This document shows positions 17,908 to 26,724 of a DNA stretch of 64,000 nucleotides, in pieces. Location: NCBI RefSeq assembly GCF_029892515.1, contig NZ_JARXVF010000001.1, positions 372,001-436,000 on the forward strand. The letters run 5' to 3'. The stretch's first letter is position 1, and each line of letters begins with the position of its first letter. This DNA comes from Pseudaminobacter soli (ex Li et al. 2025). Its GTDB lineage: Bacteria; Pseudomonadota; Alphaproteobacteria; Rhizobiales; Rhizobiaceae. Both the position numbers and the translations under genes were made by a program. The notes under the pieces are model-generated. The model had not been told where the DNA came from, made no database searches, and saw nothing but the letters and a program-made list of their open reading frames with translations.

Positions 17908-18557
17908 GAAGCCTTGGCCTCGCGCGGAGCGGCGAACGGCTGTCGGTCCTGTGCCTGGGCGCGCATTCGGACGATATCGAGATCGGCGCCGGCGGCACCA
18001 TCATCAGCCTCATCGCCAGCGGCGTTCGCCTCGATGTTCACTGGTCCATTCTCAGCGCCGCCGGCCAGCGAGCGTCCGAAGCACGGGCATCAGCCGAGGC
18101 GTTCTTGCAGGGCGCCGAGCGCTATTCGATAGAGCTCGGCGAGTTTGAGGACAGCTATTTTCCCGACCAGAGCCGGGCGATCAAGGATTGGCTGATCGGT
18201 GTCAGGAGCCGGGTCTCTCCCGATCTTGTTCTCACCCATGCGCGCAATGACGCGCATCAGGATCATCGCGAGATCAACCAGCTGACCTGGAACCTATTTC
18301 GCGACCATCTTGTCTTAGAATACGAGATCCCCAAATGGGACGGCGACCTTGGCCAGCCAAACATCTACGTTCCCCTGACAGCCAAGGCCATGGACCGCAA
18401 GATCTCGCTGCTACATGAGCATTTCGGCACGCAGCGCTCGAAGGACTGGTTCGATCGCGCGACCTTCGAAGGACTTTCTCGCCTGCGCGGCGTCGAGTGC
18501 CGGGCACCGGAGTTTTTTGCCGAAGCCTTCTTCATGCGCAAGGCGCGCCTGCTCTGA
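17904..18557 (+). CDS. PIG-L/LmbE family deacetylase
   Basis: 217-residue zinc-dependent N-deacetylase-like protein. The metal motif is AHSDD at residues 20-24 and the third His is in HARNDAHQDHREIN. Family members remove acetyl groups from GlcNAc-type substrates in lipids, antibiotics and sugar nucleotides. It ends a four-base-overlap series with the methyltransferase and cytidylyltransferase genes, so it probably modifies the same sugar or its lipid-linked product. The partner acetylation step is not identified. Confidence 0.87.
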   Translation: MRSLGLARSGERLSVLCLGAHSDDIEIGAGGTIISLIASGVRLDVHWSILSAAGQRASEARASAEAFLQGAERYSIELGEFEDSYFPDQSRAIKDWLIGVRSRVSPDLVLTHARNDAHQDHREINQLTWNLFRDHLVLEYEIPKWDGDLGQPNIYVPLTAKAMDRKISLLHEHFGTQRSKDWFDRATFEGLSRLRGVECRAPEFFAEAFFMRKARLL

Positions 18558-18581
18558 TTAGTGCCCCCGTGCGGCGCGCGC

Positions 18582-19868
18582 CTAGAGATATTCCGAAAGC
18601 AGAAACTCTTCCTGCCGGCTGAGCTGCCGATCATAATCGGCAACGCGCTGTCGGACGTTTTGCGCAAGAGCGTCGCGGTTCGCGACAACCGTGTCGAAGT
18701 GCTCGATCAGCGTCGGGACGCTAAATTGTTCGACGTGCTGGCAATAGTCGCCCAGGCCCATCTCGGCCATCAGCACATCGTTCTTCCTCGCATAGCCGAG
18801 CGAGATCGTCGGCTTGCCCATCTTTAGCGCGCAGACGATGTTGTGGAATCGGGTCGCAACGACAATGTCCGTCTGCGACATCTGTTCCATCAGGTGAGTA
18901 AGCGAGCAGCATGGCTCGGCAACTATGCTTTCGGCGGCCTGCGGACGTGCTGTTCGAACGCGGGCGAGCAATGCATCCACCGCGGTGCTGTCACCTAGCT
19001 CACCAGTGAGCAGACGGACGCCATACCCGTCGTCCAGCAGATGAACCACGAACTCCGACAGCTTCTCAATATACCGGTCGAGTATCTGATCGGCGCCCTC
19101 GGCATAGCCGTACCAGCCCCGGTAGGTCATCACGCCAACGCCAACAGTCAGACGGCCGGGATCGGTAGAGGTAGAAGACGAAACAGCCGGCACAGGCAGC
19201 TTGAATACAATGTCAGGGTAGATTGGGTCGTCAGTCGTATCGAAGCCGACGCTCTCCATGAAGGCCCTGGACATCTCGTCCCTGTAGGACCGGTAGTGAG
19301 CCAGGCCGGCCGCCCACGTCATCAACCAGCGATTGAGACGATGCCTGATCGGCCCTGCCCCGATGCAAACGAACGCTATCTTCGTGCCGGCAAGACGAGC
19401 CGCGAGGCACCAGGTCAGGATTTTCAGCGGCATGCCCTGCGGCCGCTCGCCGAAATCGTCGAGGATGCCTGTGCCCGGGATGATCATCAGGTCCGCCTTG
19501 CTGATGTGCCGCCAGGCGTGACCGGCATCGCGCAGCTTGCTCAACATCCTTAGGAACTTGCTTTGACTTGGTGGGCCGAGCGGGCGGATCGGCACGGTGT
19601 CGATGTTCATCGACCGAGAGACAATCTCGGGCTGGTCGCACACGCAGAACAGTTGGGCGTCCGGGCGTGCACGTCTCAAGAACCCGAGCATCGTCTCCAA
19701 GGACCCATCGTTGCCGAGATTGCCGGCGCCGAAAAGCCCGAACAGGGCGATGCGACTGGGTGCTGCCCTGGTCCGCCGCGCGGCCACCTCGGAGCGAGGG
19801 GCCGAAGCGAGGTCTGGCAGCAACACGTCGCGCTCCAATGCCGGCGAAACGTCGTTGTTCGCGCTCAC
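18582..19868 (-). CDS. Polysaccharide pyruvyl transferase family protein
   Basis: 428-residue protein of the WcaK/AmsJ family, which adds a pyruvate ketal to sugars of exopolysaccharides or related lipids. Diagnostic blocks are FGLFGAGNLGNDGSLETML (about residues 45-63), VCIGAGPI, and the C-terminal ATRFHNIVCALKMGKPTISLGYARKN. GTG 19868 is used as start, with AGGAG 8 bases upstream. It is downstream of the secreted glycosidase-like gene on the same strand with a 119-base gap. The function fits pyruvylation of the polymer made by this locus. Confidence 0.87.
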   Translation of the reverse strand: MSANNDVSPALERDVLLPDLASAPRSEVAARRTRAAPSRIALFGLFGAGNLGNDGSLETMLGFLRRARPDAQLFCVCDQPEIVSRSMNIDTVPIRPLGPPSQSKFLRMLSKLRDAGHAWRHISKADLMIIPGTGILDDFGERPQGMPLKILTWCLAARLAGTKIAFVCIGAGPIRHRLNRWLMTWAAGLAHYRSYRDEMSRAFMESVGFDTTDDPIYPDIVFKLPVPAVSSSTSTDPGRLTVGVGVMTYRGWYGYAEGADQILDRYIEKLSEFVVHLLDDGYGVRLLTGELGDSTAVDALLARVRTARPQAAESIVAEPCCSLTHLMEQMSQTDIVVATRFHNIVCALKMGKPTISLGYARKNDVLMAEMGLGDYCQHVEQFSVPTLIEHFDTVVANRDALAQNVRQRVADYDRQLSRQEEFLLSEYL

Positions 19869-19987
19869 TGGCTTTGCTCCTGTTGTCGGTCAATTCGAGG
19901 ATCCAGTCGTGAGAATAACGGCCCTGGCACGCTGAAGACGGCGAAGGATTTGCGGTGAGCCGGCAAAACATCGTGCCTGCCCCTCGA

Positions 19988-21439
19988 TCAGCCGGGCGGA
20001 ATAGTGTCCGCGGCTTGCATAACCAAGGTCGCCGCATATTTTCCGGCGAATTCCGAGGAGGTGACGATGCCCCCCGCCACATTGGCGCGCGTCATCGAAC
20101 CGTCCCGCAGTTGCCTCGAGTAGCTCTCCAGTCCTTGGCCATCCGCCGGGCGGTCGAGCAGCCAGCGAAACAGGAAATTGACATAGTCGCGATCGGTCAT
20201 GCCGAAATCGGCGGAGGCCAAGCTGAAATCTTCGGAGCGAAGCATCGAGATGAGCAAGCCGTTGAAAGTATGCTCTCCGCGCTCGATCTCGCTGGCGCGG
20301 CGCGCGACTTCTTCCGCCGAGCCCTGACGACCGAGCACCAGGCAATAGGCAAAAGCGGCCTGCCGTACTTCAAGCGGCTCGTCCTTGCTCGTCGCATTGA
20401 GATCGCATTCGCGCTGAGGAAAAGCCGACTGCACCTTTCCGCGTATCAGATTCCTTGCGGCGAAATAGGCCGGTTTTGGTTCTCCCGGCGTCCAACCCTT
20501 GGCCTTGCTGCCGGTCAATCGAACGAGCCCCATATAAGCCTCGAAATCCGGGGCCCAATATGTCTCGTCCATAAGCTCGTAGATGTGGGCGGCCTCGACA
20601 TTGTATTTCGCCTGAAGCTCGCGCAGCTGTTTCATGGTCTCGATCAGGCCCTCGACCTGCTGCTCTTCGCCATGCTGGCTTCCGTAGGGATTATTGAATT
20701 CGGTGACCCAGATCGGGTGGCCGTAGCGGACGATTTCCTTGAAAGCCCATTCGGGATCCTGGCCATACATGTGCCAGACGGAGATGTCCCACTCGATGCC
20801 GTCCTGCTGCATCCGCTCGAATGCGCCGATGTGACCCCAGCCGGCCGTGCCCATTGCCCTGCGCGCTGCCGGATCGGCTTGCTTCATGCCTACCGACAGA
20901 CCCTTGAGGACCGCGCTGGCCTTTTTCCACCGCGGGCCGAAGTAGTCCAGCGGCCCGTCGCCACCAGCAGGCCCCCATTCGCAAGAATATTTTTGGCCAT
21001 TGTCGCGCATCTCGCAGGGCTGGATGATCGCGTAGTTCTCCATCTCGTTGCCGAGTTCCCAGACGCCGATTTGTCCCTTGAAGCGGCTCCCCAGCATGAA
21101 GGCCAGCTTTCGAGCCTTCTCGTACAGCGCGTCAGTGTCTTCCTTGTCCAGATCCATGCCAGGCGTGACGACGGGAAGAATTTCGACGCCGCGCTTCTTT
21201 CCTTCCCTCACCAGTGCCGCCAGGGCATCGATGGCACTCGGGCCGGAGATGTTGACCCGATAGGACTTCATTCCGAGGTCCTTCACATAGTCGAGCTGGC
21301 GTTCGATGCTGATGACCCCGGAATAGGCATTGAACGGATGGCCATTTGCCCCCCACAGCAGTTCAGCTGAGGCGGCGGTGGCCAGTCCCAGAAGAACACC
21401 TATGGCTAGTGTCAATTGCCTGATCACCAAGAAACGCAT
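19988..21439 (-). CDS. Secreted glycoside hydrolase-like protein with DUF4214 domain
   Basis: 483-residue exported protein. An N-terminal signal peptide ends near ATAASAELLW (residue 25). Residues of about 25-320 form a TIM-barrel glycosidase-like domain with candidate acid/base Glu in IGVWELGNEMEN and nucleophile Glu in PIWVTEFNNPYG, the pattern of clan GH-A enzymes. The C-terminal 130 residues contain a DUF4214-like unit (AFAYCLVLGRQGS, YVNFLFRWLLDRPADGQGL). It may trim, release or attach the exopolysaccharide outside the cytoplasm. AAGGA abuts the ATG, so a TTG three codons later is an alternative start. Confidence 0.78.
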   Translation of the reverse strand: MRFLVIRQLTLAIGVLLGLATAASAELLWGANGHPFNAYSGVISIERQLDYVKDLGMKSYRVNISGPSAIDALAALVREGKKRGVEILPVVTPGMDLDKEDTDALYEKARKLAFMLGSRFKGQIGVWELGNEMENYAIIQPCEMRDNGQKYSCEWGPAGGDGPLDYFGPRWKKASAVLKGLSVGMKQADPAARRAMGTAGWGHIGAFERMQQDGIEWDISVWHMYGQDPEWAFKEIVRYGHPIWVTEFNNPYGSQHGEEQQVEGLIETMKQLRELQAKYNVEAAHIYELMDETYWAPDFEAYMGLVRLTGSKAKGWTPGEPKPAYFAARNLIRGKVQSAFPQRECDLNATSKDEPLEVRQAAFAYCLVLGRQGSAEEVARRASEIERGEHTFNGLLISMLRSEDFSLASADFGMTDRDYVNFLFRWLLDRPADGQGLESYSRQLRDGSMTRANVAGGIVTSSEFAGKYAATLVMQAADTIPPG

Positions 21440-21588
21440 TCCTTTTTTGCCAGGACAGAAAGTCTAGCCGCCGGTGTTCGGGCCGCAACGCACCCTTATT
21501 GGGGACGACCGGGGGCGCTTACCCCTTATGGCGGTAGCCACCCACCTTATAGCGGGCATGACGCGCCGCAGCTTTCCGAAAACAATCC

Positions 21589-23115
21589 ATGGCCCGGCAG
21601 GACGCAGTGTCCGGCCGCTGGCTGCGCATGGGATCATGGTGGATGGCGGGCATCAGACGCGTACTCTTGCTCAGCACGAGCGATCGCTATGTCGCGCTCA
21701 TCCTCAATTTCCTTACCGTCGCAGTGGTTTCGCGCATCCTGACGCCGTCGGAAATCGGCATCTCGGTGGTCGGGATGGCGATTGTCGGCTTTGCGTCGTC
21801 GGCCCGCGAGTTCGCCAGCACTTCTTTCCTCATCCAGCATCGTGAACTCGCCCGCGAAGATATTCAGAGTGCCTTCACGGTCATGCTTGGCTTTACGCTG
21901 GTGATCGTCGGCGGGCTTGCGGTCTTTGCCCGCCCCTTGGCGTCAGCCTTCGGCCAGGCCGGCCTGGTGCCCTACCTGCGGATCATATCGCTTTGCATGC
22001 TGATCGACGTCTTCCCGACGCTGATAGTCGCACTGCTGCGCCGTGAGATGGCCTTCGGCAAGGTGGCGATCATCAACATGGGCGGAGCGATCGTGACGTC
22101 GGTCACGACGATTATCCTTGCCCGGCAGGGTTTCAGCTACATGAGTTTTGCCGGCGCCGGTCTGGCCAATGCCTGCCTCACGGCCCTTCTGGCGATCGCA
22201 ATATACTCGCGCCTTTCCATCTTCAGGCCCACGCTTCGGCATTGGAGGCGCATGGTCGCGTTTGGCGGCTACAACGGACTGACCGCCTTTATGTTCAAGG
22301 CTTACGAAATGGTGCCCTACCTGCTGCTCGGAAACATTCTTGCGCCGCACGCGGCGGCTTTGTTCAGCCGCGCCACGATGATTTGCCAGATTCCCGACCG
22401 GCTCGTGCTGAGTGGCACAATACCGGCCATCTTGCCGATCTTCTCGGCATCGGTACGCGAGGGCCAGGACCTCAAGAAGCCATATCTGAACGCATTGGAA
22501 ATAGTCACAGCCCTCCAATGGCCGGCACTGTTGGCAATTGCCCTCCTTGCAGATCCGGTGGTCGGGCTGGTCCTCGGAGGCCAGTGGCAGGACACCGTTC
22601 CGTTGGTACGGATCATCGCAATCGCGTCGCTCTTCAGTTTCTCCGCTGAAATCGGCTACCCGGTGATGGTTTCCTTGGGGGCGATAAGGGACGTATGCAT
22701 CAGGGCGCTCATCGCCTATCCGGCCTCCTTGGCTATCCTGCTGGTCGCGACCGCTGTCGGCGGCTTGCACGCGGCGGCCTGGAGCATGCTGATCATCACT
22801 CCGCTCCAGGCATACCTGTCCCTGACATTCCTGCGCCGCCGTCTCGGTCTGCGGTGGCGAGAGCTTTTTGCGGCCGTAGGGCGAAGTGCTCTGGTGGCGG
22901 TAGCAAGCGCCACCTGTCCGGCTTTGGTGCTCGTCTTGTCGGACCTAAGCTCTGCGCCTTCCATCCTGCAGGTCGCCGTCTCGGGAATCTTCGCAGCTGC
23001 CGGCTGGCTGCTCGCCCTGCGCGCAACCCGCCATCCGCTTCTCCAGGAAGTCGGCCATGCCTACGCGGCTATTCGCCGGATGGTCAGACTGGCCCCGACG
23101 CAGCCGGCCGAGTAG
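21589..23115 (+). CDS. Lipopolysaccharide/exopolysaccharide flippase (Wzx-like)
   Basis: 508-residue polytopic membrane protein of the MOP superfamily (polysaccharide synthesis type), with about 12-14 hydrophobic segments spaced through its length. The N-terminal NFLTVAVVSRILTPSEIGISVVG is typical. It should move undecaprenyl-linked repeat units across the inner membrane for polymerisation by the Wzy-like protein at 35296-36735. The first ATG at 21589 lacks a clear ribosome-binding site; ATG codons at 21628 and 21643 are alternatives. It diverges from the glycosidase-like gene over a 149-base spacer. Confidence 0.85.
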   Translation: MARQDAVSGRWLRMGSWWMAGIRRVLLLSTSDRYVALILNFLTVAVVSRILTPSEIGISVVGMAIVGFASSAREFASTSFLIQHRELAREDIQSAFTVMLGFTLVIVGGLAVFARPLASAFGQAGLVPYLRIISLCMLIDVFPTLIVALLRREMAFGKVAIINMGGAIVTSVTTIILARQGFSYMSFAGAGLANACLTALLAIAIYSRLSIFRPTLRHWRRMVAFGGYNGLTAFMFKAYEMVPYLLLGNILAPHAAALFSRATMICQIPDRLVLSGTIPAILPIFSASVREGQDLKKPYLNALEIVTALQWPALLAIALLADPVVGLVLGGQWQDTVPLVRIIAIASLFSFSAEIGYPVMVSLGAIRDVCIRALIAYPASLAILLVATAVGGLHAAAWSMLIITPLQAYLSLTFLRRRLGLRWRELFAAVGRSALVAVASATCPALVLVLSDLSSAPSILQVAVSGIFAAAGWLLALRATRHPLLQEVGHAYAAIRRMVRLAPTQPAE

Positions 23116-23128
23116 CGTATCAACTGTT

Positions 23129-24214
23129 TCAAGCGACCTGTTTGGATATGAGAAGATCCCGCCACTGCCCGATGAACCTTTCCTTCGTCGCGCCGACGGC
23201 CATCTGACGAAGCGCCAGACTGGTCTGCATCTTCTCGGCCCCGCTTCGCACCAAAGCCCGACGCATCCCGTCGGTGATCGACCGGTGATCGTGCGGGGAA
23301 ACCTCCATGCAGACGCCACTTACGGCTTCCACCAGCGCACTGTCGGCCGAAACGATTGGCAGCAATCCCATATAGGCAGCCTCGAGGGCAGGCATGCCGA
23401 AGCCTTCGAGGAGACTAGGCAGGACGAACGCCTCTGCATGCCCGTAGAGCCAGCGCAGTTGCGCGTCGGGCACGTAGTTCAGCATGAACACTCCCGGCTC
23501 GTTCGCCGCCAGGGCCGAGATCTCCTCGTGGCCGGCTCCCCTCGCACCACAAAGCACATAGGCGATGCCCTGATCCCAAAAACGGCCATCGCGAAACGCC
23601 TTCAAGGCAGCGACCTGGTTCTTGCGAGTTTCGAGCGCTCCTACCGTGAGGAAAAACGGGCGCCCCTCAAGCGCAGGCACGGCTTCGGCGTGACCGTTGA
23701 ACAGTTCGGTCCGCACATAGAGCGGTATCGTGGTCAGCTGTCGAAAGTCCGTCCCAAAAATCGAGCCGAAGCATGCCCGCGACCAATCGCTTACAAAGAC
23801 CATGCCGGGTTTCGCGCGAGCAATCTTGTCATAGGCGAGACGGTAGTTCTCGACCGTCCGCGGGTCATATAGCTCGCTGTGCGTCAAAGGCCCCACGTCA
23901 TGACACAACACGATGTCCCTGCTCGCCAGCCGGGACCGCAGGACATAGAGCGGATCGAGAAAGACTAGAAAGCCGCCGGCGTCCGCCTTGCTACCGATCA
24001 GGAAGCGGTCGCTGTTCCCCAGCAAGCCGATTTCCAGCATCATCAACCGCGCTATAATCTTGCGGAACAAGCCTTCGGGAGCATGGGACCCCAAGCGCCA
24101 GTATCTGACATCGGCATGAACTGGAACGAACTCGCAGCAGATATCCCTGGCGAGATAGTAGGCGCCGGTACGGTTCACGATCGATAGAGAGTTGTCGAGA
24201 AGCAACGCACTCAA
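23129..24214 (-). CDS. Glycosyltransferase family 4
   Basis: 361-residue GT-B glycosyltransferase. The C-terminal donor-binding half has the GT4 pattern: FFLTVGALETRKNQVAALKAF (about residues 190-210) and FVLPSLLEGFGMPALEAAYMG with the Glu-x7-Glu motif. It should add one sugar to the lipid-linked repeat unit at the cytoplasmic face. The start is TTG 24214, since no earlier ATG exists and AGGA lies upstream. It is the last gene of a three-gene minus-strand glycosyltransferase operon. Confidence 0.85.
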   Translation of the reverse strand: MSALLLDNSLSIVNRTGAYYLARDICCEFVPVHADVRYWRLGSHAPEGLFRKIIARLMMLEIGLLGNSDRFLIGSKADAGGFLVFLDPLYVLRSRLASRDIVLCHDVGPLTHSELYDPRTVENYRLAYDKIARAKPGMVFVSDWSRACFGSIFGTDFRQLTTIPLYVRTELFNGHAEAVPALEGRPFFLTVGALETRKNQVAALKAFRDGRFWDQGIAYVLCGARGAGHEEISALAANEPGVFMLNYVPDAQLRWLYGHAEAFVLPSLLEGFGMPALEAAYMGLLPIVSADSALVEAVSGVCMEVSPHDHRSITDGMRRALVRSGAEKMQTSLALRQMAVGATKERFIGQWRDLLISKQVA

Positions 24215-24235
24215 CCCGAGACTGTCCTTTTCATA

Positions 24236-25213
24236 CTACGAAGCACCATGGCGTCGGCCGAACGCCTCCAGCATCACCGCCTTGGCGCGCTTCGTGGTGC
24301 CATTTGTCCGAACCAGATAGGCGAACGGGGGAAGCAGCATGGTCGCCGGTCTCAGCGAATATCCGTATTTGAACAGGTTGAGCGCAATTGTCGGCTTGCC
24401 TCTCGCCAAGTGAGAAACCGCGGACCAGAACGCTGCCTCGGCGATGCGCTGAAGGCCTATCCGATAGATCTTGCCCGCATCCGGAAGCCCTTTTCGACCC
24501 TTGGCGAAGAATGAGTCCAGCGCCGCCTGGCGTTCCTTGAGCAGGCGGAGCTTGTCGTTCCATGCCGGTTGCGAAATGCTCCCGGACTGGATCCGGCGAA
24601 CTGCAAGCGGCGTGGGCAGCTCGATGACCTGCCCGATGCGTGCCAGCCGAAGCACCAGCTCGAAATCGTCGCAGAGAACCAAGCTCGGGTCATAGTACCC
24701 AGCCCGCATCTGAGCCGACCTACGGACGAGGATAGCATAGGCAGCAACGTGATCGAACGATGAGCAACATCGCCTGATGAAATCGGCCCCATCGGCTACG
24801 TTCCAAACGTTTGTCGTGGCCCCGTTGCCCACTTCTTCAAGCGGTCGAACTTCTGCATAGGTTCCGATGGCGAAGCTTGCCTCGGGCATCTGTTCCAATG
24901 CCTCGATGGCCAGCCCGAGCGCCCCTTCAACCAGCAAATCATCGGCGCAGAGGATCAAGAGATAGTCGGCTAAGGCGCGGTCTATACCCTCGTTGAAGGA
25001 GGCATGCGGACCGAGGTTCTTTTCATGGCAGATGACCTCGATGCGGCTATCGCGTTCGGCGAGGCGTTTCGCGACCGCGACGCTGTCGTCGGTCGATGCG
25101 TTGTCGATGATGACGATCCTAAGATCGTCGACCGCCTGCGACAGCACTCTCCCCACGCACTGCTCAAGGAAGTGCGCGTAGTTATAGCATGGAATGACGA
25201 CTTCAACGCTCAC
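24236..25213 (-). CDS. Glycosyltransferase family 2
   Basis: 325-residue GT-A transferase: VEVVIPCYNYAHFLEQC at the N-terminus, IIDNASTDDS for nucleotide binding, and LILCADDLL as the metal-binding acidic motif. GTG 25213 is preferred because it follows AGAGGA by 9 bases and begins exactly at the fold; the frame opens 9 codons earlier. Gaps to both neighbours are below 45 bases, so it is co-transcribed with them. Confidence 0.86.
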   Translation of the reverse strand: MSVEVVIPCYNYAHFLEQCVGRVLSQAVDDLRIVIIDNASTDDSVAVAKRLAERDSRIEVICHEKNLGPHASFNEGIDRALADYLLILCADDLLVEGALGLAIEALEQMPEASFAIGTYAEVRPLEEVGNGATTNVWNVADGADFIRRCCSSFDHVAAYAILVRRSAQMRAGYYDPSLVLCDDFELVLRLARIGQVIELPTPLAVRRIQSGSISQPAWNDKLRLLKERQAALDSFFAKGRKGLPDAGKIYRIGLQRIAEAAFWSAVSHLARGKPTIALNLFKYGYSLRPATMLLPPFAYLVRTNGTTKRAKAVMLEAFGRRHGAS

Positions 25214-25256
25214 ATCCAAAATTCCTCTGTAGCCCGACACGCCTGCCCGGCGAACC

Positions 25257-26354
25257 TCATTCGGCTGACTCGGCGTCCACTTCCGCCATCAGCTGCAGAT
25301 AGGTCTCGGCGATGCCGCGCCAGCTGTACCGGCTTGCCTGCTTCAGGCCGGCTTCGACGAAAAATTGCCGCACCTTCGGATTGAACCGTAGGGAACCGAC
25401 GGCATCGGCCCAGGCACCCAGATCATCCGGATCGGCATAAAGCGCGCCCTGACCGCATACCTCCGGCAAGCATGGCGCCGTCGATGCAACAACCGGGCAG
25501 CCGCTTGCCATAGCCTCGACGGCTGGAAGGCCAAAGCCCTCGATCCGCGAGGGGAAAAGGAGGCACAGCGCACCCTCCAGCGCTTTCTTGAAGTCGTCAT
25601 CGCTAATGCGGCCAAGCAGCCGGAGATTGGACGGAACAGGCGAGACGATCGAAGAGACCGCGGTCTCGTCCGCGTCTCCGGCCATCCATAAATCCAGCCC
25701 CATCGAATCCAGGAGCGGTGCGAGCCGAGCCAGAAGTTCAAGGTTCTTGTATTTTTGTGGGCGCCCAAGGCAAAGGACATAGCGGCGCTCGGACCGCAGG
25801 TTCGACCGGCCAGCGTTCCATTTCGCCGCATGATCGCTGCCGTTGTAGGTCACGGTGATCTTGTCGGCCGGAGCAACGCCGTACGACACGAGGTGCTGAC
25901 GCGACAGCTGCGAAACGGTCGTCAGGTGTGCCGCGCGACGGCCCAAGAGCGGCAGGATCAGCCGGTGCGCCCAGCGGAACAGCCGCCCATAGCTGTCCGG
26001 CATCAGCCTGGTATGCAGGTCATGGATGCAGACGATGTGATGTTTGACGGTGACGGGAGCGAGATTGCAGAAGCTCAGCAGACCGCCGGGAACGTGTCGC
26101 GGCAGTTGCGCCTGAACCCAGAATTGCGGCAGGCGCGGCTTCGAATATTCCGGGACGACGCGCACGGCGATGGCGCGTAGCGGCAGCTGCGCGGGCCTGG
26201 GCGCCACCATGTCGAGGCTGAGGTCGCGAGCCAGCGGGTGTCCCTCGGTGATCAAAGCGTCGAGGGCAAGCGTCACCTCGCGCGCATAGCGCGCCACGCC
26301 TGTCGTGTTAAGCGCGACGAAATCTCCGTTGATCGTCCACCGTCGCCTTCGCAT
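25257..26354 (-). CDS. Glycosyltransferase family 4 (paralogue A)
   Basis: 365-residue GT-B transferase with YVLCLGRPQKYKNLELLARL and LLFPSRIEGFGLPAVEAMASGCPVV-type motifs near residues 200-300. The start is placed at ATG 26354 because the resulting MRRRRWTINGDF lines up with MRQYWAINGRF of the divergent paralogue at 26725. The frame remains open to TTG 26564, and ATG 26477 has a fair ribosome-binding site, so up to 70 more residues are possible. It heads the three-gene glycosyltransferase operon. Confidence 0.84.
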   Translation of the reverse strand: MRRRRWTINGDFVALNTTGVARYAREVTLALDALITEGHPLARDLSLDMVAPRPAQLPLRAIAVRVVPEYSKPRLPQFWVQAQLPRHVPGGLLSFCNLAPVTVKHHIVCIHDLHTRLMPDSYGRLFRWAHRLILPLLGRRAAHLTTVSQLSRQHLVSYGVAPADKITVTYNGSDHAAKWNAGRSNLRSERRYVLCLGRPQKYKNLELLARLAPLLDSMGLDLWMAGDADETAVSSIVSPVPSNLRLLGRISDDDFKKALEGALCLLFPSRIEGFGLPAVEAMASGCPVVASTAPCLPEVCGQGALYADPDDLGAWADAVGSLRFNPKVRQFFVEAGLKQASRYSWRGIAETYLQLMAEVDAESAE

Positions 26355-26724
26355 GCTGCCGGCAACTACGGCAGGTGCCCCCATACCCGTTGTGGTGACG
26401 GGCCCCCGCGAAAAAGGGATGACGTTGTCCGCCGTGCCCAAAATATCCTGCTGTCTGGGAACCTCGGCTTTGCCCATCGGTCGCGGCACCTCGCGGATCG
26501 GCGGCTCGATGCCGCGCTCAGAAGATCCCAGCCTAACACCGCGCAGCCAGAACCGACTTTCCAACGATGGAGGTATGCGCCTACACCTTGGCGTCCCATA
26601 GGGAGAAGGTGCGGCAACAAATTATCGATGCGCCCCCACGGCGGCGTCCCAATGGACTAAATGACGACCGCAAACCGCCGGTCCAGACTGTCCACCGTGT
26701 CATCCGTTCGACCCGTGAGGCCCC
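26355..26724. other. Divergent interval between glycosyltransferase paralogues
   Basis: 370 bases between two divergently read glycosyltransferase genes. Part may instead code for an N-terminal extension of the minus-strand gene. It should contain promoters for both directions; no clear palindrome or hairpin was recognised. Confidence 0.4.

Noticed and set aside
19955-21370. 471-codon open frame antisense to the glycosidase-like gene
   Set aside because: No domain; the minus-strand gene has a signal peptide and catalytic motifs.
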